NCBI GenBank assembly: GCA_013140975.1
Contig: JABFRV010000013.1
Span: forward strand, 40,314-104,313
Reading direction: 5' to 3'
Length of the DNA stretch: 64,000 bases
Source: Saprospiraceae bacterium
Lineage (GTDB): Bacteria; Bacteroidota; Bacteroidia; Chitinophagales; Saprospiraceae
Numbering within the stretch: position 1 is the first letter of the stretch; the number at the start of each line of letters is the position of its first letter. The notes under the pieces are model-generated. The model searched no databases, was not told the DNA's origin, and saw only the letters and a program-made list of their open reading frames with translations. The position numbers and the translations under genes were made by a program. Shown here one piece after another: positions 43,933 through 53,255 of this stretch.

Positions 43933-44739
43933 TTAGATGATTGTCGGCTTGCCCCAAAATGATTTAGGTTCATAATCAGGATAAGAGTAATATCCTGTGT
44001 TTAATTCTATATTAAATTTATTTTCTTTGATAATCGTATTTACAAAATCCAATACACGCAAAGGATTTCCAGATGAGCAGTTATAAACTTTATATGGTTG
44101 CTGAGATTGAGAAACATCAACAATATATTTTGCCACTTTAGATATATGCAGATAATCACGTTGCTGATCACCTGTACTCATATTAAAAACTTTCAGACCC
44201 TGATGAACAGCATCTATCAATTGACCATACAAAGTATGCTTCGCTTGTCCTTCACCATACACATAAAATAATCGAACCCATTTCAAGTTAAAATCAAAGT
44301 GCTCTTGAAGATTATGAACCATTTTATGCAGGCAATCTTTTGCTATGGCATAAGAAGTAAAAGGTTTGGTTGCAGTATCCGTTGAAAGTTCGCCTTCCTG
44401 AAGTCCATACTCCAGACAGGTTCCCGTTATTGTTATATTCTTAACACCGGCCTGAATACACGCTTTGATAAAATTATATTGTGCCATTAAGTTCTCTTCG
44501 ATATGATACAATTCTTTATAATGAGGCAAACCATTCCATGCAAGATGAATCAGGGTATCACAATTTTTTATAGCTTGTAAATTTTCAACATGCAATGGTT
44601 GACTAATGTCTTGTATAAAATGAATATTATCGGAAGCTTGAGAATTTCTATTCAGAGTAATATAGCTCAATGATCTGTTCTGCAGTTCTTTCACTACGTT
44701 CTTTCCAATAAATCCGTTAGCTCCGGTTACCAATATCAT
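43933..44739 (-). CDS. NAD-dependent epimerase/dehydratase (sugar-nucleotide ketoreductase)
   Basis: 268 aa, extended short-chain dehydrogenase. Rossmann motif VTGANGFIGKNV (4-15), HLAWNGL (about 64-70) and catalytic Y-x3-K in SYAIAKDCL (about 129-137). Shorter than UDP-galactose epimerases, fitting a 4-ketoreductase. Together with the CDP-glucose dehydratase, the epimerase and the C-methyltransferase upstream, it probably reduces the 4-keto group as the last step of a CDP-deoxysugar. It overlaps the methyltransferase by 4 nt. Confidence 0.85.
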   Translation of the reverse strand: MILVTGANGFIGKNVVKELQNRSLSYITLNRNSQASDNIHFIQDISQPLHVENLQAIKNCDTLIHLAWNGLPHYKELYHIEENLMAQYNFIKACIQAGVKNITITGTCLEYGLQEGELSTDTATKPFTSYAIAKDCLHKMVHNLQEHFDFNLKWVRLFYVYGEGQAKHTLYGQLIDAVHQGLKVFNMSTGDQQRDYLHISKVAKYIVDVSQSQQPYKVYNCSSGNPLRVLDFVNTIIKENKFNIELNTGYYSYPDYEPKSFWGKPTII

Positions 44740-45968
44740 GATTGGAGGATTTGAACATTAGGAATTGCTACTACAAATTTTCCACCCCACTGATGAATGT
44801 ACTGTAATTGTCCGGTTATTTCTTCCTTCAGATTCCAGGGAAGTATAACTATGTAATCCGGTTTTTCTGTTTTTATTTTATCCTCAGAAACAACAGGGAT
44901 ATGCATTCCTGGTATAAATTTATTCTGTTTATGTGGTGATGCATCTACGATGAAATTCAACAGATCTTTTCTGACGCCACAGTAATTCAATAAAGTGTTT
45001 CCTTTGGCAGCAGCTCCATATGCAGCAACTTTTTTATTCTCTAATTTTGCCTCAATCAGAAACTTATTGAATTGATTTTTAATCTGCTCAATTTTTATTT
45101 GGAATTCAGTATACGTTGATATTTTCTGCAGCCCAAAATTTTCTTCCTTTCGCAACAATTCAATTACAGAATTTTCTACATCAATCGTTTTATTATCCTG
45201 ATGTTTAGCAAATATTCTTAATGATCCACCATGCGTTGGAATTTCTTCAACGTGATAAATACTTAATCCATGATGTGCAAAAATTTTCTGTACGCTACGT
45301 AAAGAAAGATACGAAAAATGTTCATGGTAAATCGTATCAAATTGATTCTTATCCATCAACTGAAGCAGATGAGGGAATTCCATTGTAATCGTTCCATTAT
45401 CTTTTAACACAATCTTCATTCCACCTACAAAGTCATTGATATCCGGAACATGTGCTAATACATTATTTCCTAAAAGCAAGTCTGCTTTAATTCCTTCTTT
45501 GACTAATGAGCATGCACAATTTATTCCAAAAAATTCAATGCGTGTGGGTATACCTTTTTCAATGGCAACATTAGCGGTATTCGATGTTGGTTCAATTCCA
45601 AGAACCGGAATGTTTTTATTTTTAAAATACTGTAACAGATAACCGTCATTGCTTGCTATTTCAATGACTTGAGAATCAGACTGTAATTTTATTCTTTCAC
45701 TAATGTAATCCACATATCGTTTACTATGTTCTAACCATGAGCTGGAAAAAGAAGAAAAGTATACGTAGTCATCAGAAAAAATTTCATCATGTTGTGCAAA
45801 CTCATCTACCTGAACCAAATAGCATGAATCACATACCATTACTTTTAGTGGATAATATTTCTCTACCTTGTTCAAATCTTCAATCTTAAGAAATGAATTT
45901 GAAGGAGGCGAAAATCCAAGATCAGCAACAACATGATTCAAAGTCAATCCGCAAAATCTGCAATTCAT
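44736..45968 (-). CDS. NDP-hexose C-methyltransferase (three-domain SAM methyltransferase)
   Basis: 410 aa. The N-terminal zinc-binding domain has CRFCG (C3, C6) and VCDSCYLVQ (about 45-53). The SAM domain has VIEIASNDGYLLQYF (about 102-116) and GNNVLAHVPDINDFV (about 178-192). The C-terminal domain has VAAYGAAAKGNTLLNYCG (about 318-335). This is the layout of TylC3/TcaB9-type enzymes that methylate C-3 of a 4-keto sugar nucleotide. With CDP-glucose 4,6-dehydratase next to it, it likely makes a branched 3-C-methyl-6-deoxysugar on CDP. Confidence 0.9.
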   Translation of the reverse strand: MNCRFCGLTLNHVVADLGFSPPSNSFLKIEDLNKVEKYYPLKVMVCDSCYLVQVDEFAQHDEIFSDDYVYFSSFSSSWLEHSKRYVDYISERIKLQSDSQVIEIASNDGYLLQYFKNKNIPVLGIEPTSNTANVAIEKGIPTRIEFFGINCACSLVKEGIKADLLLGNNVLAHVPDINDFVGGMKIVLKDNGTITMEFPHLLQLMDKNQFDTIYHEHFSYLSLRSVQKIFAHHGLSIYHVEEIPTHGGSLRIFAKHQDNKTIDVENSVIELLRKEENFGLQKISTYTEFQIKIEQIKNQFNKFLIEAKLENKKVAAYGAAAKGNTLLNYCGVRKDLLNFIVDASPHKQNKFIPGMHIPVVSEDKIKTEKPDYIVILPWNLKEEITGQLQYIHQWGGKFVVAIPNVQILQS

Positions 45969-46510
45969 ATTGTAGAATTTTTCGGATCTAAAAGTAAAAC
46001 ACTTCTGTCTTTATCACTTATTTGGGTTATCTCCAATGGCCATTGAATATTTACCTTAGGCTCTTTATAAGAAATGGAAAATTCAGAAGATGAATCATAC
46101 ATGTTAGAGTGCATGTATAACAAAGTCGTTTCATTCTCCATTGTCTGAAAGCCATGCGCACAACCCTCTGGGATAAGTAAGGCTTTACCATTATCTTCCG
46201 ATAACTCAATTCCAAAAAATTTCATAAAAGTTGCAGAATCTACTCTTAGATCCACAGCAACATCATATACTTTGCCTTTAATGCATCGTACAAGTTTTAT
46301 TTCTCCAAACGGTGACAATTGCATATGCATTCCTCTTACTGTTCCCTTGGTATGATTGTGAGAAATATTGTATTGTACAAATTTTATTTCTTCATCATCT
46401 ATTAATAAGCTATTCGATTCCCAAGCACGATAGAAATAACCTCTTTCATCAGAAACAATCTTTGTATCAACTACGAAAAGTCCTGAGATATATGTTTTGG
46501 TTAATTCCAT
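45965..46510 (-). CDS. dTDP-4-dehydrorhamnose 3,5-epimerase (RmlC)-like epimerase
   Basis: 181 aa cupin. Typical stretches are SDERGYFYRAWE (about 21-32), FVQYNISHNHTKGTVRGMHMQ (about 44-64, with the catalytic His of RGxHxQ), VYDVAVDLR, ALLIPEGCAHGFQTM and LLYMHSNMY (active-site Tyr). The gene is in an operon with CDP-glucose enzymes, and no dTDP-glucose genes are present, so the substrate is more likely CDP-4-keto-6-deoxyglucose or its methylated form. Overlaps: 4 nt and 10 nt. Confidence 0.88.
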   Translation of the reverse strand: MELTKTYISGLFVVDTKIVSDERGYFYRAWESNSLLIDDEEIKFVQYNISHNHTKGTVRGMHMQLSPFGEIKLVRCIKGKVYDVAVDLRVDSATFMKFFGIELSEDNGKALLIPEGCAHGFQTMENETTLLYMHSNMYDSSSEFSISYKEPKVNIQWPLEITQISDKDRSVLLLDPKNSTI

Positions 46511-47577
46511 GAATGGTTAAAAAAATTACGTATCTGCTGTGAAGTGACAACCTTGTTGTCTTCATAATACGATTGATACCAACTTACTGTTAATTCGACT
46601 GCTTCTTGTGTTGTGTATATCGGTCTCCATTGAAGTTTCTCTTTAATTTCTGCATTATCCAGCATTAATAATTGAGCTTCATGAACATTACCCGCGACAG
46701 ATTGAATCTCATATTGAATTTTAGGCCAATAGTTCTGTGCGAGTTGAATAATTTTCTCAACCGAACTTGCTTCGTTTTTTTCGGGAGCAATATTCCACGC
46801 TTTAGCAATCGCGATTTCTTTATTCAATAAATGAGCTCCTAATAACAGATATCCTCCAAGACAATCTAAGACATGTTGCCAGGGTCTGATTGCAGTTGGG
46901 TTGCGAAGAATTACTTTCTGCTCCTTGGCTGTTGCTTTCATAATATCCGGAATCAGACGATCAACACTCCAATCTCCTCCTCCAATGACATTTCCTGCCC
47001 TTACCGATGTTATTAAAACCTGATGTTCAATACCATATTGCTTATGATTGAAAAACGAATTTCGAAATGAACTGATTAAAATTTCACAACATGCTTTGGA
47101 ACTACTATACATGTCATACCCACCTAACCGATCAGTTTCATTGTAAGCATAGTCCATCTCACGGTTATCATAAACCTTATCTGTAGTTATCATTAGTACA
47201 GCTCTTACATGTTCGCAAGAACGAACCGCATTGAGCAAGTGAAGAGAACCCATGACATTAACATCATAAGTGTATACAGGATCTGAATATGATGGACGCA
47301 CAAGGGATTGCGCAGCGAGATGAAACACAATTTCTGCCTGAGATTCCTGCAATGCTTTTTGCAGGCTTTCACTATTTCTAATATCAGAAATTGTCGAATG
47401 AATATTTAAAGTGTGCAGTCCATAATGATTCGGAATCGAATCAGAATTCAATGCATATCCATGCACTTCACATCCTAACTCTTGCAATGCAAGGACAAGC
47501 CAAGAACCTTTGAATCCGGTATGTCCGGTTACAAATACTTTTTTATTTTTATAAATTTTGAGCTGTTCTTTTACCAT
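46501..47577 (-). CDS. rfbG: CDP-glucose 4,6-dehydratase
   Basis: 358 aa from the ATG at 47577, chosen because longer in-frame starts (47607, 47586) run further into the upstream gene. Extended SDR motifs: VFVTGHTGFKGSWLVLAL (about 13-30), HLAAQSLVRPSY (about 86-97), and Y-x3-K in YDMYSSSKACCE (about 154-165). TGHTGFKGSWL is the hallmark of CDP-glucose 4,6-dehydratases. It converts CDP-glucose to CDP-4-keto-6-deoxyglucose. No CDP-6-deoxy-glucoseen (E1/AscC) gene follows, so the path does not lead to 3,6-dideoxyhexoses. Confidence 0.93.
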   Translation of the reverse strand: MVKEQLKIYKNKKVFVTGHTGFKGSWLVLALQELGCEVHGYALNSDSIPNHYGLHTLNIHSTISDIRNSESLQKALQESQAEIVFHLAAQSLVRPSYSDPVYTYDVNVMGSLHLLNAVRSCEHVRAVLMITTDKVYDNREMDYAYNETDRLGGYDMYSSSKACCEILISSFRNSFFNHKQYGIEHQVLITSVRAGNVIGGGDWSVDRLIPDIMKATAKEQKVILRNPTAIRPWQHVLDCLGGYLLLGAHLLNKEIAIAKAWNIAPEKNEASSVEKIIQLAQNYWPKIQYEIQSVAGNVHEAQLLMLDNAEIKEKLQWRPIYTTQEAVELTVSWYQSYYEDNKVVTSQQIRNFFNHSWN

Positions 47578-48347
47578 AACTTCCATTCCGCTTTTCCGGA
47601 CAGCCATAGATCTTCTAATTCCATTCTGTCACGCATAGCATCCATACACTTCCAGAATCCTCTATGCTTATAAGCTCCTAACTTTTTATCTTCTGCAATC
47701 TTTTTTAGTGGACCTTTTTCCCATTGTACGTTTTCAACTTCGCCTTCTAAATAATTAAAAATTTCCGGCTCAAGCACAAAATATCCACCATTAATCCACA
47801 TACCATCTTCTTCCGGTTTTTCTTCAAATTGCTCTACTCTACCTTCTTCATTAATATCAATGTGTCCAAATCTACCCGGGGATTGAACAGAAGTTAGTGT
47901 TGCAATTTTTCCAGACTTGTTGTGCTTATCAAGCAATGCACGAATATCAACATTGGAAACTCCATCTCCATATGTCAACATAAATGATTCATTATTCAAA
48001 TAAGGCTTGATCTTTTTTATTCTTCCTGCAGTATTTGTATTTAAACCGGTATCTATTAAGCTCACTTTGAATCTTTCCGTATTGGAAAAATGTACATCTA
48101 CTTTATTATTCTCAAGTTCGATGGTTACATCTGAATTGTATAAGTAGTAGTTCAGGAAATACTCCTTTATCATATGACCCTTATATCCCAGGCAGATTAC
48201 AAATTCATTAAAGCCCTGTGCTTCATAAATCTTCATAATATGCCAAAGAATCGGTTTACCGGCAATTTCTACCATAGGTTTAGGACGAGAGGTTGTCTCT
48301 TCCATTAATCTTGTCCCAATTCCTCCGGCTAGTATTACGACTTTCAT
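47571..48347 (-). CDS. rfbF: Glucose-1-phosphate cytidylyltransferase
   Basis: 258 aa. Nucleotidyltransferase start VVILAGGIGTRLMEETTSRPKPM (the loop AGGIGTRL and RPKPM), then GKPILWHIMKIYEAQGF, MLTYGDGVSNVDI (about 133-145) and NGGYFVLEPE. It forms CDP-glucose from glucose 1-phosphate and CTP. It feeds the following dehydratase, which it overlaps by 7 nt. Confidence 0.95.
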   Translation of the reverse strand: MKVVILAGGIGTRLMEETTSRPKPMVEIAGKPILWHIMKIYEAQGFNEFVICLGYKGHMIKEYFLNYYLYNSDVTIELENNKVDVHFSNTERFKVSLIDTGLNTNTAGRIKKIKPYLNNESFMLTYGDGVSNVDIRALLDKHNKSGKIATLTSVQSPGRFGHIDINEEGRVEQFEEKPEEDGMWINGGYFVLEPEIFNYLEGEVENVQWEKGPLKKIAEDKKLGAYKHRGFWKCMDAMRDRMELEDLWLSGKAEWKLW

Positions 48348-48363
48348 TTAGTATTGGTTACTT

Positions 48364-49413
48364 TTAATAGTTATCTCTTATTAATTTTCTGATCATTATA
48401 AAAATCGCCGAAAACAAAATGGTGTATGCAATGGATTTAAAGAGGTTCATAAAAAGATTAGGCTTTCGAACCTCCAATGGCTTTATGGGAAGATCCAATG
48501 CTTGAATAAAGGGAGTTTGATTTTGTAATGTGAAAGAAGCGATTTCAAGATTTTTAAGAACCTCTGCGTAAATCATATTTAAGGTTCTAATATCTCTGTC
48601 TGTTTGAGCTTGTGGAACTACATCCTGATACGTCCATGTGCTGCGATACGTATCTTTCAAATTTGCAAGAGAATAATCTTTACGATTCATCAACCCTCTA
48701 ATGCTGTCTACTTTAAACTTTAGCTTATTGTAAGTCTCCTGTTGCCTTTCAACCGTTTTATCAATATAAAATCTACTTAACTCATCAAACATTTTATTAC
48801 TAAGCTCATAGCTTAAATCCTGATCAGGAATCACAGTTGCCATTTCCATAATTCCGGTCTTTTCATTAAAAGAAGTTTCTAATTTTTTCAAGAAAATAAG
48901 ATGCAACTTTTTTAATGCAGTGGCCTCAAGATTTGAAAACTTTGAAATATCGGTTTGATTAAACCGGAAAGATTTTAAAGGATCATCTTTTTTAAAAAAT
49001 GATGAAGGACACCACTCACCTACTGCATCTAAACTTGCAATAAAGTGATTGCCCATGAAATCCTCCTTACCATTTACGACTCCTTTTGTGAGAAAAACTT
49101 TTTCACTAATCAATCTCGTTTTCGCGATCTCAATTATTTTCTGAAGACTTACATTCTGACCGGGAGTCGCGATTCCAAACTGTCCAAGAATTGCAGAAAT
49201 TCCGGAATTATCGCCACCTGATTCATTAAGCATAAAACTCGATTTGGCAACATATTGCGGATAATTCGTGATTTGCTTATAAATGAAATAGGCAAAAACA
49301 GGAACTGCAAAAACTAAAAAAACCCGACTACTCTTCTTGATTTCAACACCATACTGTCTGACTGTATGGATCAGATCGCTAAGCACTGATTCCTGTTCTA
49401 TTCTTTGATTCAT
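48364..49413 (-). CDS. Wzz-like chain-length determinant
   Basis: 349 aa. A membrane segment near the N-terminus (about 30-48, VFLVFAVPVFAYFIY) and one at the C-terminus (about 320-340) frame a periplasmic helical domain with coiled-coil character (about 225-300). This is the polysaccharide co-polymerase layout; there is no kinase domain. It sets the number of repeat units made by Wzy. It is the first gene of the operon, 16 nt ahead of rfbF. Confidence 0.85.
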   Translation of the reverse strand: MNQRIEQESVLSDLIHTVRQYGVEIKKSSRVFLVFAVPVFAYFIYKQITNYPQYVAKSSFMLNESGGDNSGISAILGQFGIATPGQNVSLQKIIEIAKTRLISEKVFLTKGVVNGKEDFMGNHFIASLDAVGEWCPSSFFKKDDPLKSFRFNQTDISKFSNLEATALKKLHLIFLKKLETSFNEKTGIMEMATVIPDQDLSYELSNKMFDELSRFYIDKTVERQQETYNKLKFKVDSIRGLMNRKDYSLANLKDTYRSTWTYQDVVPQAQTDRDIRTLNMIYAEVLKNLEIASFTLQNQTPFIQALDLPIKPLEVRKPNLFMNLFKSIAYTILFSAIFIMIRKLIRDNY

Positions 49414-49460
49414 ATAAATTGTATCATACTCCTTTGAAAATCAAAAACTTATAAGTTTTT

Positions 49461-49468
49461 CAAATGTA
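49461..49468 (-). promoter_or_regulatory. -7 box for the polysaccharide operon
   Basis: TACATTTG on the minus strand matches TAnnTTTG, 47 nt upstream of the first ATG at 49413. No clear -33 box. The 249-bp gap to gldA is AT-rich and is the only long non-coding stretch ahead of this operon. Confidence 0.5.
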
Positions 49469-49662
49469 TAAATACCTGATTTTTAATATATTTAAGTGCA
49501 AAAATAATAATTTGATATATATAAAAAAAATAAATAATTTATAATTGAATCATTACTAAATCCCGTTAAATCTGGGTTAAATACTTTTTTACAACTTAAA
49601 AGCTTTTTAATTTCGCCGCGCAAACACTCAATTTTTAATACTAAATTGTAAATCAATAACTT

Positions 49663-50589
49663 ATGGACTTAAAAATTAATGAGCTCTCCAAAACATATGG
49701 TCATCAGAAGGCAGTTGACAACATATCGTTTGAGGTCAGATCTGGTGAAATTGTAGGATTTCTAGGCCCAAATGGTGCCGGAAAGACCACAACGATGAAA
49801 ATGCTGACTCAATACCTAAGTCCGGATAAAGGGTCGATATGGTACGGAAACTCGAGAAATCAAGATAATATAGACATTCGAAGACATATTGGCTATCTAC
49901 CGGAACACAATCCTCTTTACGAAGAAATGCCTGTTCTTGACTATCTGGCATTCTGCGCTGCACTCCAGGGAGTAAGCAAGTCAGACATTCCGGCAAGAAT
50001 CCGTGAAATGGTAAAGAAATGCGGTCTGGATGAAGAAAAACATAAAAAGATTGGGGAGCTTTCCAAAGGATATCGCCAACGCGTAGGACTTGCACAAGCC
50101 ATTATTCACAATCCCAAAATCTTAATTCTCGATGAACCAACAACAGGACTAGATCCTAACCAGATTGTTGAAATTCGAGAATTAATCAAAGATCTTGGTA
50201 AAGAAAAAACAGTTATTCTGTCAACACATATTCTCTCTGAGGTTGAAGCAACTTGTGACCGAATCTTAATTATTAACAAAGGAAAAATTGTTGCGGATGG
50301 AACGGTCGGCAATCTTAGAAAGCAAACAGAATCGAGACAGATTACGTATGTAAAAATTGACGGAGCAAGTCCTGATGAATTGCATCGATTACTTTCTTCC
50401 ATTCCAGGAGTTAATGTTGTTGATCTTATCAATAAGGAAGAAAATCGGTGGGAAGTTCAGTCTACATCAGAAGATGCTTTAAATCGAGCGATTTTCAGGC
50501 TTTGTGTAAAGAACAATTTGGAATTGTTAGAAATGACACCTATGGAAACTAAATTGGAAGATATTTTCCGTGACTTAACGCTTAATTAA
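49663..50589 (+). CDS. gldA: Gliding-motility ABC transporter ATPase GldA
   Basis: 308 aa. Walker A GPNGAGKT (about 35-42), IGYLPEHNPLYEEMPVLDYL (Q-loop region in which Bacteroidota GldA proteins have PE in place of Q), signature LSKGYRQRVGLAQA, Walker B ILILDEP and TTGLDPNQ, H-loop LSTHI. The C-terminus ends METKLEDIFRDLT, typical of GldA. With GldF and GldG it forms an ABC complex needed for gliding in Flavobacterium. The operon order gldA-gldF-gldG supports the name. Confidence 0.9.
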   Translation: MDLKINELSKTYGHQKAVDNISFEVRSGEIVGFLGPNGAGKTTTMKMLTQYLSPDKGSIWYGNSRNQDNIDIRRHIGYLPEHNPLYEEMPVLDYLAFCAALQGVSKSDIPARIREMVKKCGLDEEKHKKIGELSKGYRQRVGLAQAIIHNPKILILDEPTTGLDPNQIVEIRELIKDLGKEKTVILSTHILSEVEATCDRILIINKGKIVADGTVGNLRKQTESRQITYVKIDGASPDELHRLLSSIPGVNVVDLINKEENRWEVQSTSEDALNRAIFRLCVKNNLELLEMTPMETKLEDIFRDLTLN

Positions 50590-50598
50590 TTTTACAAT

Positions 50599-51318
50599 AT
50601 GAAAAATACGATATCAATTATTGCATGGCGAGAATTAAATTCATTCTTTGATTCTTTGATGGCATACATACTTATAATCGCTTTCTTGGGATTTAGTGGA
50701 TTTTTTACATGGATATATGGTGCGGATGTTTTTATACGCAAAGAAGCTGATCTGGCAGTGTTTTTTAGCATTGCCAAATGGACCTTGTTCTTCTTTATTC
50801 CTGCAATAACAATGAGAATGATTGCTGAAGAAAAGAAAACCGGCACAATTGAAATACTTTTAACCAAAGCAGTTACACCTCGTCAACTTGTCATAGGAAA
50901 ATACATGGCCTGCATGCTACTCATCCTAATAACATTAGCGTTTACAATTCCGTATTACTTTTCAATTTCCAAATTGGGAAATATTGATCATGGCGCTACT
51001 ATAAGCGGTTATCTTGGTTTGCTTCTTATGAGTTCTGCGTATGTTGCTATTGGATTATTTGCAAGTAGCATTACAAACAATCAGATCGTTGCATTTCTAC
51101 TCTCATTATTAATCGGGATTGTTTTTCATTTCATCCTTGACGTATTAAGTTCCGGATCAAGAGGATTTATAGGGAGTCTTTTAAATGATCTAAGTGTTAG
51201 CAAACATTTTGACTCTATATCGCGAGGAGTATTGGACACAAAGGATGTATTGTTTTTTGGATCTTTGACATTATTAGGATTGTTTCTTTCAGAAATTTTT
51301 GTATCTAAATCAAAATAA
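50599..51318 (+). CDS. gldF: Gliding-motility ABC transporter permease GldF
   Basis: 239 aa, six hydrophobic segments. Characteristic stretches are WRELNSFFDSLMAYI (about 10-24), MRMIAEEKKTGTIEILLTKAV (about 73-93) and QLVIGKYMACMLLILITL. It lies 9 nt after gldA and 3 nt before gldG. Confidence 0.9.
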   Translation: MKNTISIIAWRELNSFFDSLMAYILIIAFLGFSGFFTWIYGADVFIRKEADLAVFFSIAKWTLFFFIPAITMRMIAEEKKTGTIEILLTKAVTPRQLVIGKYMACMLLILITLAFTIPYYFSISKLGNIDHGATISGYLGLLLMSSAYVAIGLFASSITNNQIVAFLLSLLIGIVFHFILDVLSSGSRGFIGSLLNDLSVSKHFDSISRGVLDTKDVLFFGSLTLLGLFLSEIFVSKSK

Positions 51319-51321
51319 GCT

Positions 51322-52815
51322 ATGAAAAGTATACAGACAAAAATTATTATTGGAATTATTGCATTTGCTGCTATTAATTGGGTTTCAAAATATGTTTTTT
51401 ATAGATTGGATTTAACCGCAAATAAAGAATTTACATTAAGCAATGCGACTAAAGACATTCTCAAAGGATTGAATGAAAAAGCGAAGATCAAAGCTTTCTT
51501 TTCTGAAGATCTTCCAACGGATGTGGCTAAAGTAAGAGAGGATTTTCAAAATATGCTTTCTGAATTTGCAAATATTTCAAAAGGAAATGTAGAATATGAA
51601 TTTATTTCTCCTAATGAAGATGCTACGAAAGAACAAGAAGCAATGCAACAAGGTATTCAGCCTGTTATGATCAATGTAAGAGAAAAAGATCAATCCAAAC
51701 AACTTAAAGCGTTTCTGGGTGCAACGATTGAATACAAAGGTAAAAAAGAAGTTATTCCGGTTATTCAACCCGGTACTGCAATGGAATATGCGCTGGCAAC
51801 AAATCTTAAAAAGTTAAGCGTTGAAAACAAACCCAAGATTGGATTCTTACAAGGACATCGTGAAGCTGCGATTCAGGAATTAGCACAGGTCTATGAATCA
51901 TTAAATATCCTATATGATGTACAATCTGTTTACTTAAGTGATACCGTCCGCTTGCTTGATTATAAAACGGTAGTTATTATGCGCCCGCAAGATTCTATTT
52001 CTCCACAACATTTTTTAATGTTGAATGAATATGTAAATAAGGGTGGAAATATTATTGTTGGTCTAAATCAGATAGATTACGATTTGCAATCAGGACAATC
52101 TAGTCTGAATCGCACAGGAGTAGATCAATGGTTAAGAACCAAAGGAGTTTTAATAGATACTGCACTGGTTGTTGATGCTGCATGCGGTTCTGTGCAAGTT
52201 CAGCAGCAACAAGGATTTTTTACGTACAATACACCAATCCAACTTCCTTATCTGCCATTAATTCAAAGGTTTCCATTTCATCCTGTTACTAAAGGTTTGG
52301 AAAGAGTGATACTGCAATTTGCCAGTCCCTTAATTTTTGAAGGAATTCCCAATTCTAAATTTACTCCACTCGTCTACACTTCAGAAAAATCCAATATTGA
52401 AAAATATCCCATTGTAATTAATATTGAAAAGCAATGGAGCGAAGCGGATTTTACACAACGCAATATCTGTGTTGGCGGACTCCTAGAATCTTCAACAGGA
52501 AATACAGGTAAAATGATCATTTTTGGAGATGGAGATTTTCCGGTTGGAAGGGGAAGACAACAACAAGTCAACGAAGACAATGTATCTCTATTGGTAAATG
52601 CGATTGACTTCTTAAGTGATGATACGGGATTAATAGAATTGCGAACAAAGGCAGTGGAGACCAGACCGATAAAAGAACTTGATGAAGCTTCGCGCAATTC
52701 CTACAAGTATTTAAATTTCTTACTTCCTATTGCATTGGTACTAGGATATGGCTTTTTCAGAACTTCAATGAACAGAAGAAAAAGAATGCAAAGAGCGGAA
52801 GAAAGCTATAAATAA
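51322..52815 (+). CDS. gldG: Gliding-motility ABC transporter auxiliary protein GldG
   Basis: 497 aa. An N-terminal membrane segment (about 6-24) is followed by DLTANKEFTLSNATKDILKG (about 31-50), a large periplasmic domain of the ABC_transp_aux type with GFLQGHREA (about 174-182) and VIMRPQDSISPQHFLMLNEY (about 215-234), and a C-terminal membrane segment (about 465-482) with a basic tail. It completes the gldAFG set. Confidence 0.9.
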   Translation: MKSIQTKIIIGIIAFAAINWVSKYVFYRLDLTANKEFTLSNATKDILKGLNEKAKIKAFFSEDLPTDVAKVREDFQNMLSEFANISKGNVEYEFISPNEDATKEQEAMQQGIQPVMINVREKDQSKQLKAFLGATIEYKGKKEVIPVIQPGTAMEYALATNLKKLSVENKPKIGFLQGHREAAIQELAQVYESLNILYDVQSVYLSDTVRLLDYKTVVIMRPQDSISPQHFLMLNEYVNKGGNIIVGLNQIDYDLQSGQSSLNRTGVDQWLRTKGVLIDTALVVDAACGSVQVQQQQGFFTYNTPIQLPYLPLIQRFPFHPVTKGLERVILQFASPLIFEGIPNSKFTPLVYTSEKSNIEKYPIVINIEKQWSEADFTQRNICVGGLLESSTGNTGKMIIFGDGDFPVGRGRQQQVNEDNVSLLVNAIDFLSDDTGLIELRTKAVETRPIKELDEASRNSYKYLNFLLPIALVLGYGFFRTSMNRRKRMQRAEESYK

Positions 52816-52847
52816 TTATGAATTATGAATTGGAAATTATGCTTTGG

Positions 52848-53231
52848 CTATAATACTTGGACGTTTTGAATTTTATGCAACATTAATCTTGCGATATTTG
52901 CTGCACGAGATTTAGCAACATCAGCATTTTCTCCTACAAATAAGCTATCGACGGTCTCGGTAAAAAGCAACAACCAGTCAGCAAACTCAACTTCAGTTAG
53001 AGTAGTAATCTTACTTAATGCAATATGCTTGACCATTGGATTTCCACTATAACTTTGTTCATCCAACAAAATACTTCCCCAAAAAGAATACATTTTTGGC
53101 AAATGTAATTCCCAATTAATTTTTGCAATATCATTAAAAATGTATCCTAATCTTTGATGTTGCTTTACAGATTCGTAAAATGTATTAACAAGAATGACAA
53201 CATCTTCTTTGGTTTCTATATCTTTCTTCAT
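52848..53231 (-). CDS. Group III truncated haemoglobin
   Basis: 127 aa from the ATG at 53231. Motifs fit group III (trHbP): VILVNTFYESVKQHQRLGYIF near the N-terminus, HLPKMYSFWGSILL (about 43-56), YSGNPMVKHIAL (proximal His of the family) and WLLLFTETVDSLFVGENAD. Group III globins are usually linked with microaerobic growth or with NO and oxygen handling; the role here is not known. It follows the amidohydrolase gene by 24 nt on the same strand. Confidence 0.9.
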   Translation of the reverse strand: MKKDIETKEDVVILVNTFYESVKQHQRLGYIFNDIAKINWELHLPKMYSFWGSILLDEQSYSGNPMVKHIALSKITTLTEVEFADWLLLFTETVDSLFVGENADVAKSRAANIARLMLHKIQNVQVL

Positions 53232-53255
53232 AATTAACAACAATGCTTTTATGCA

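Noticed and set aside
31699..49413. A 3,6-dideoxyhexose (abequose/ascarylose/paratose-type) pathway
   Set aside because: The CDP-glucose enzymes are present, but the E1/E3 dehydrase-reductase genes needed for removal of the C-3 hydroxyl are absent.
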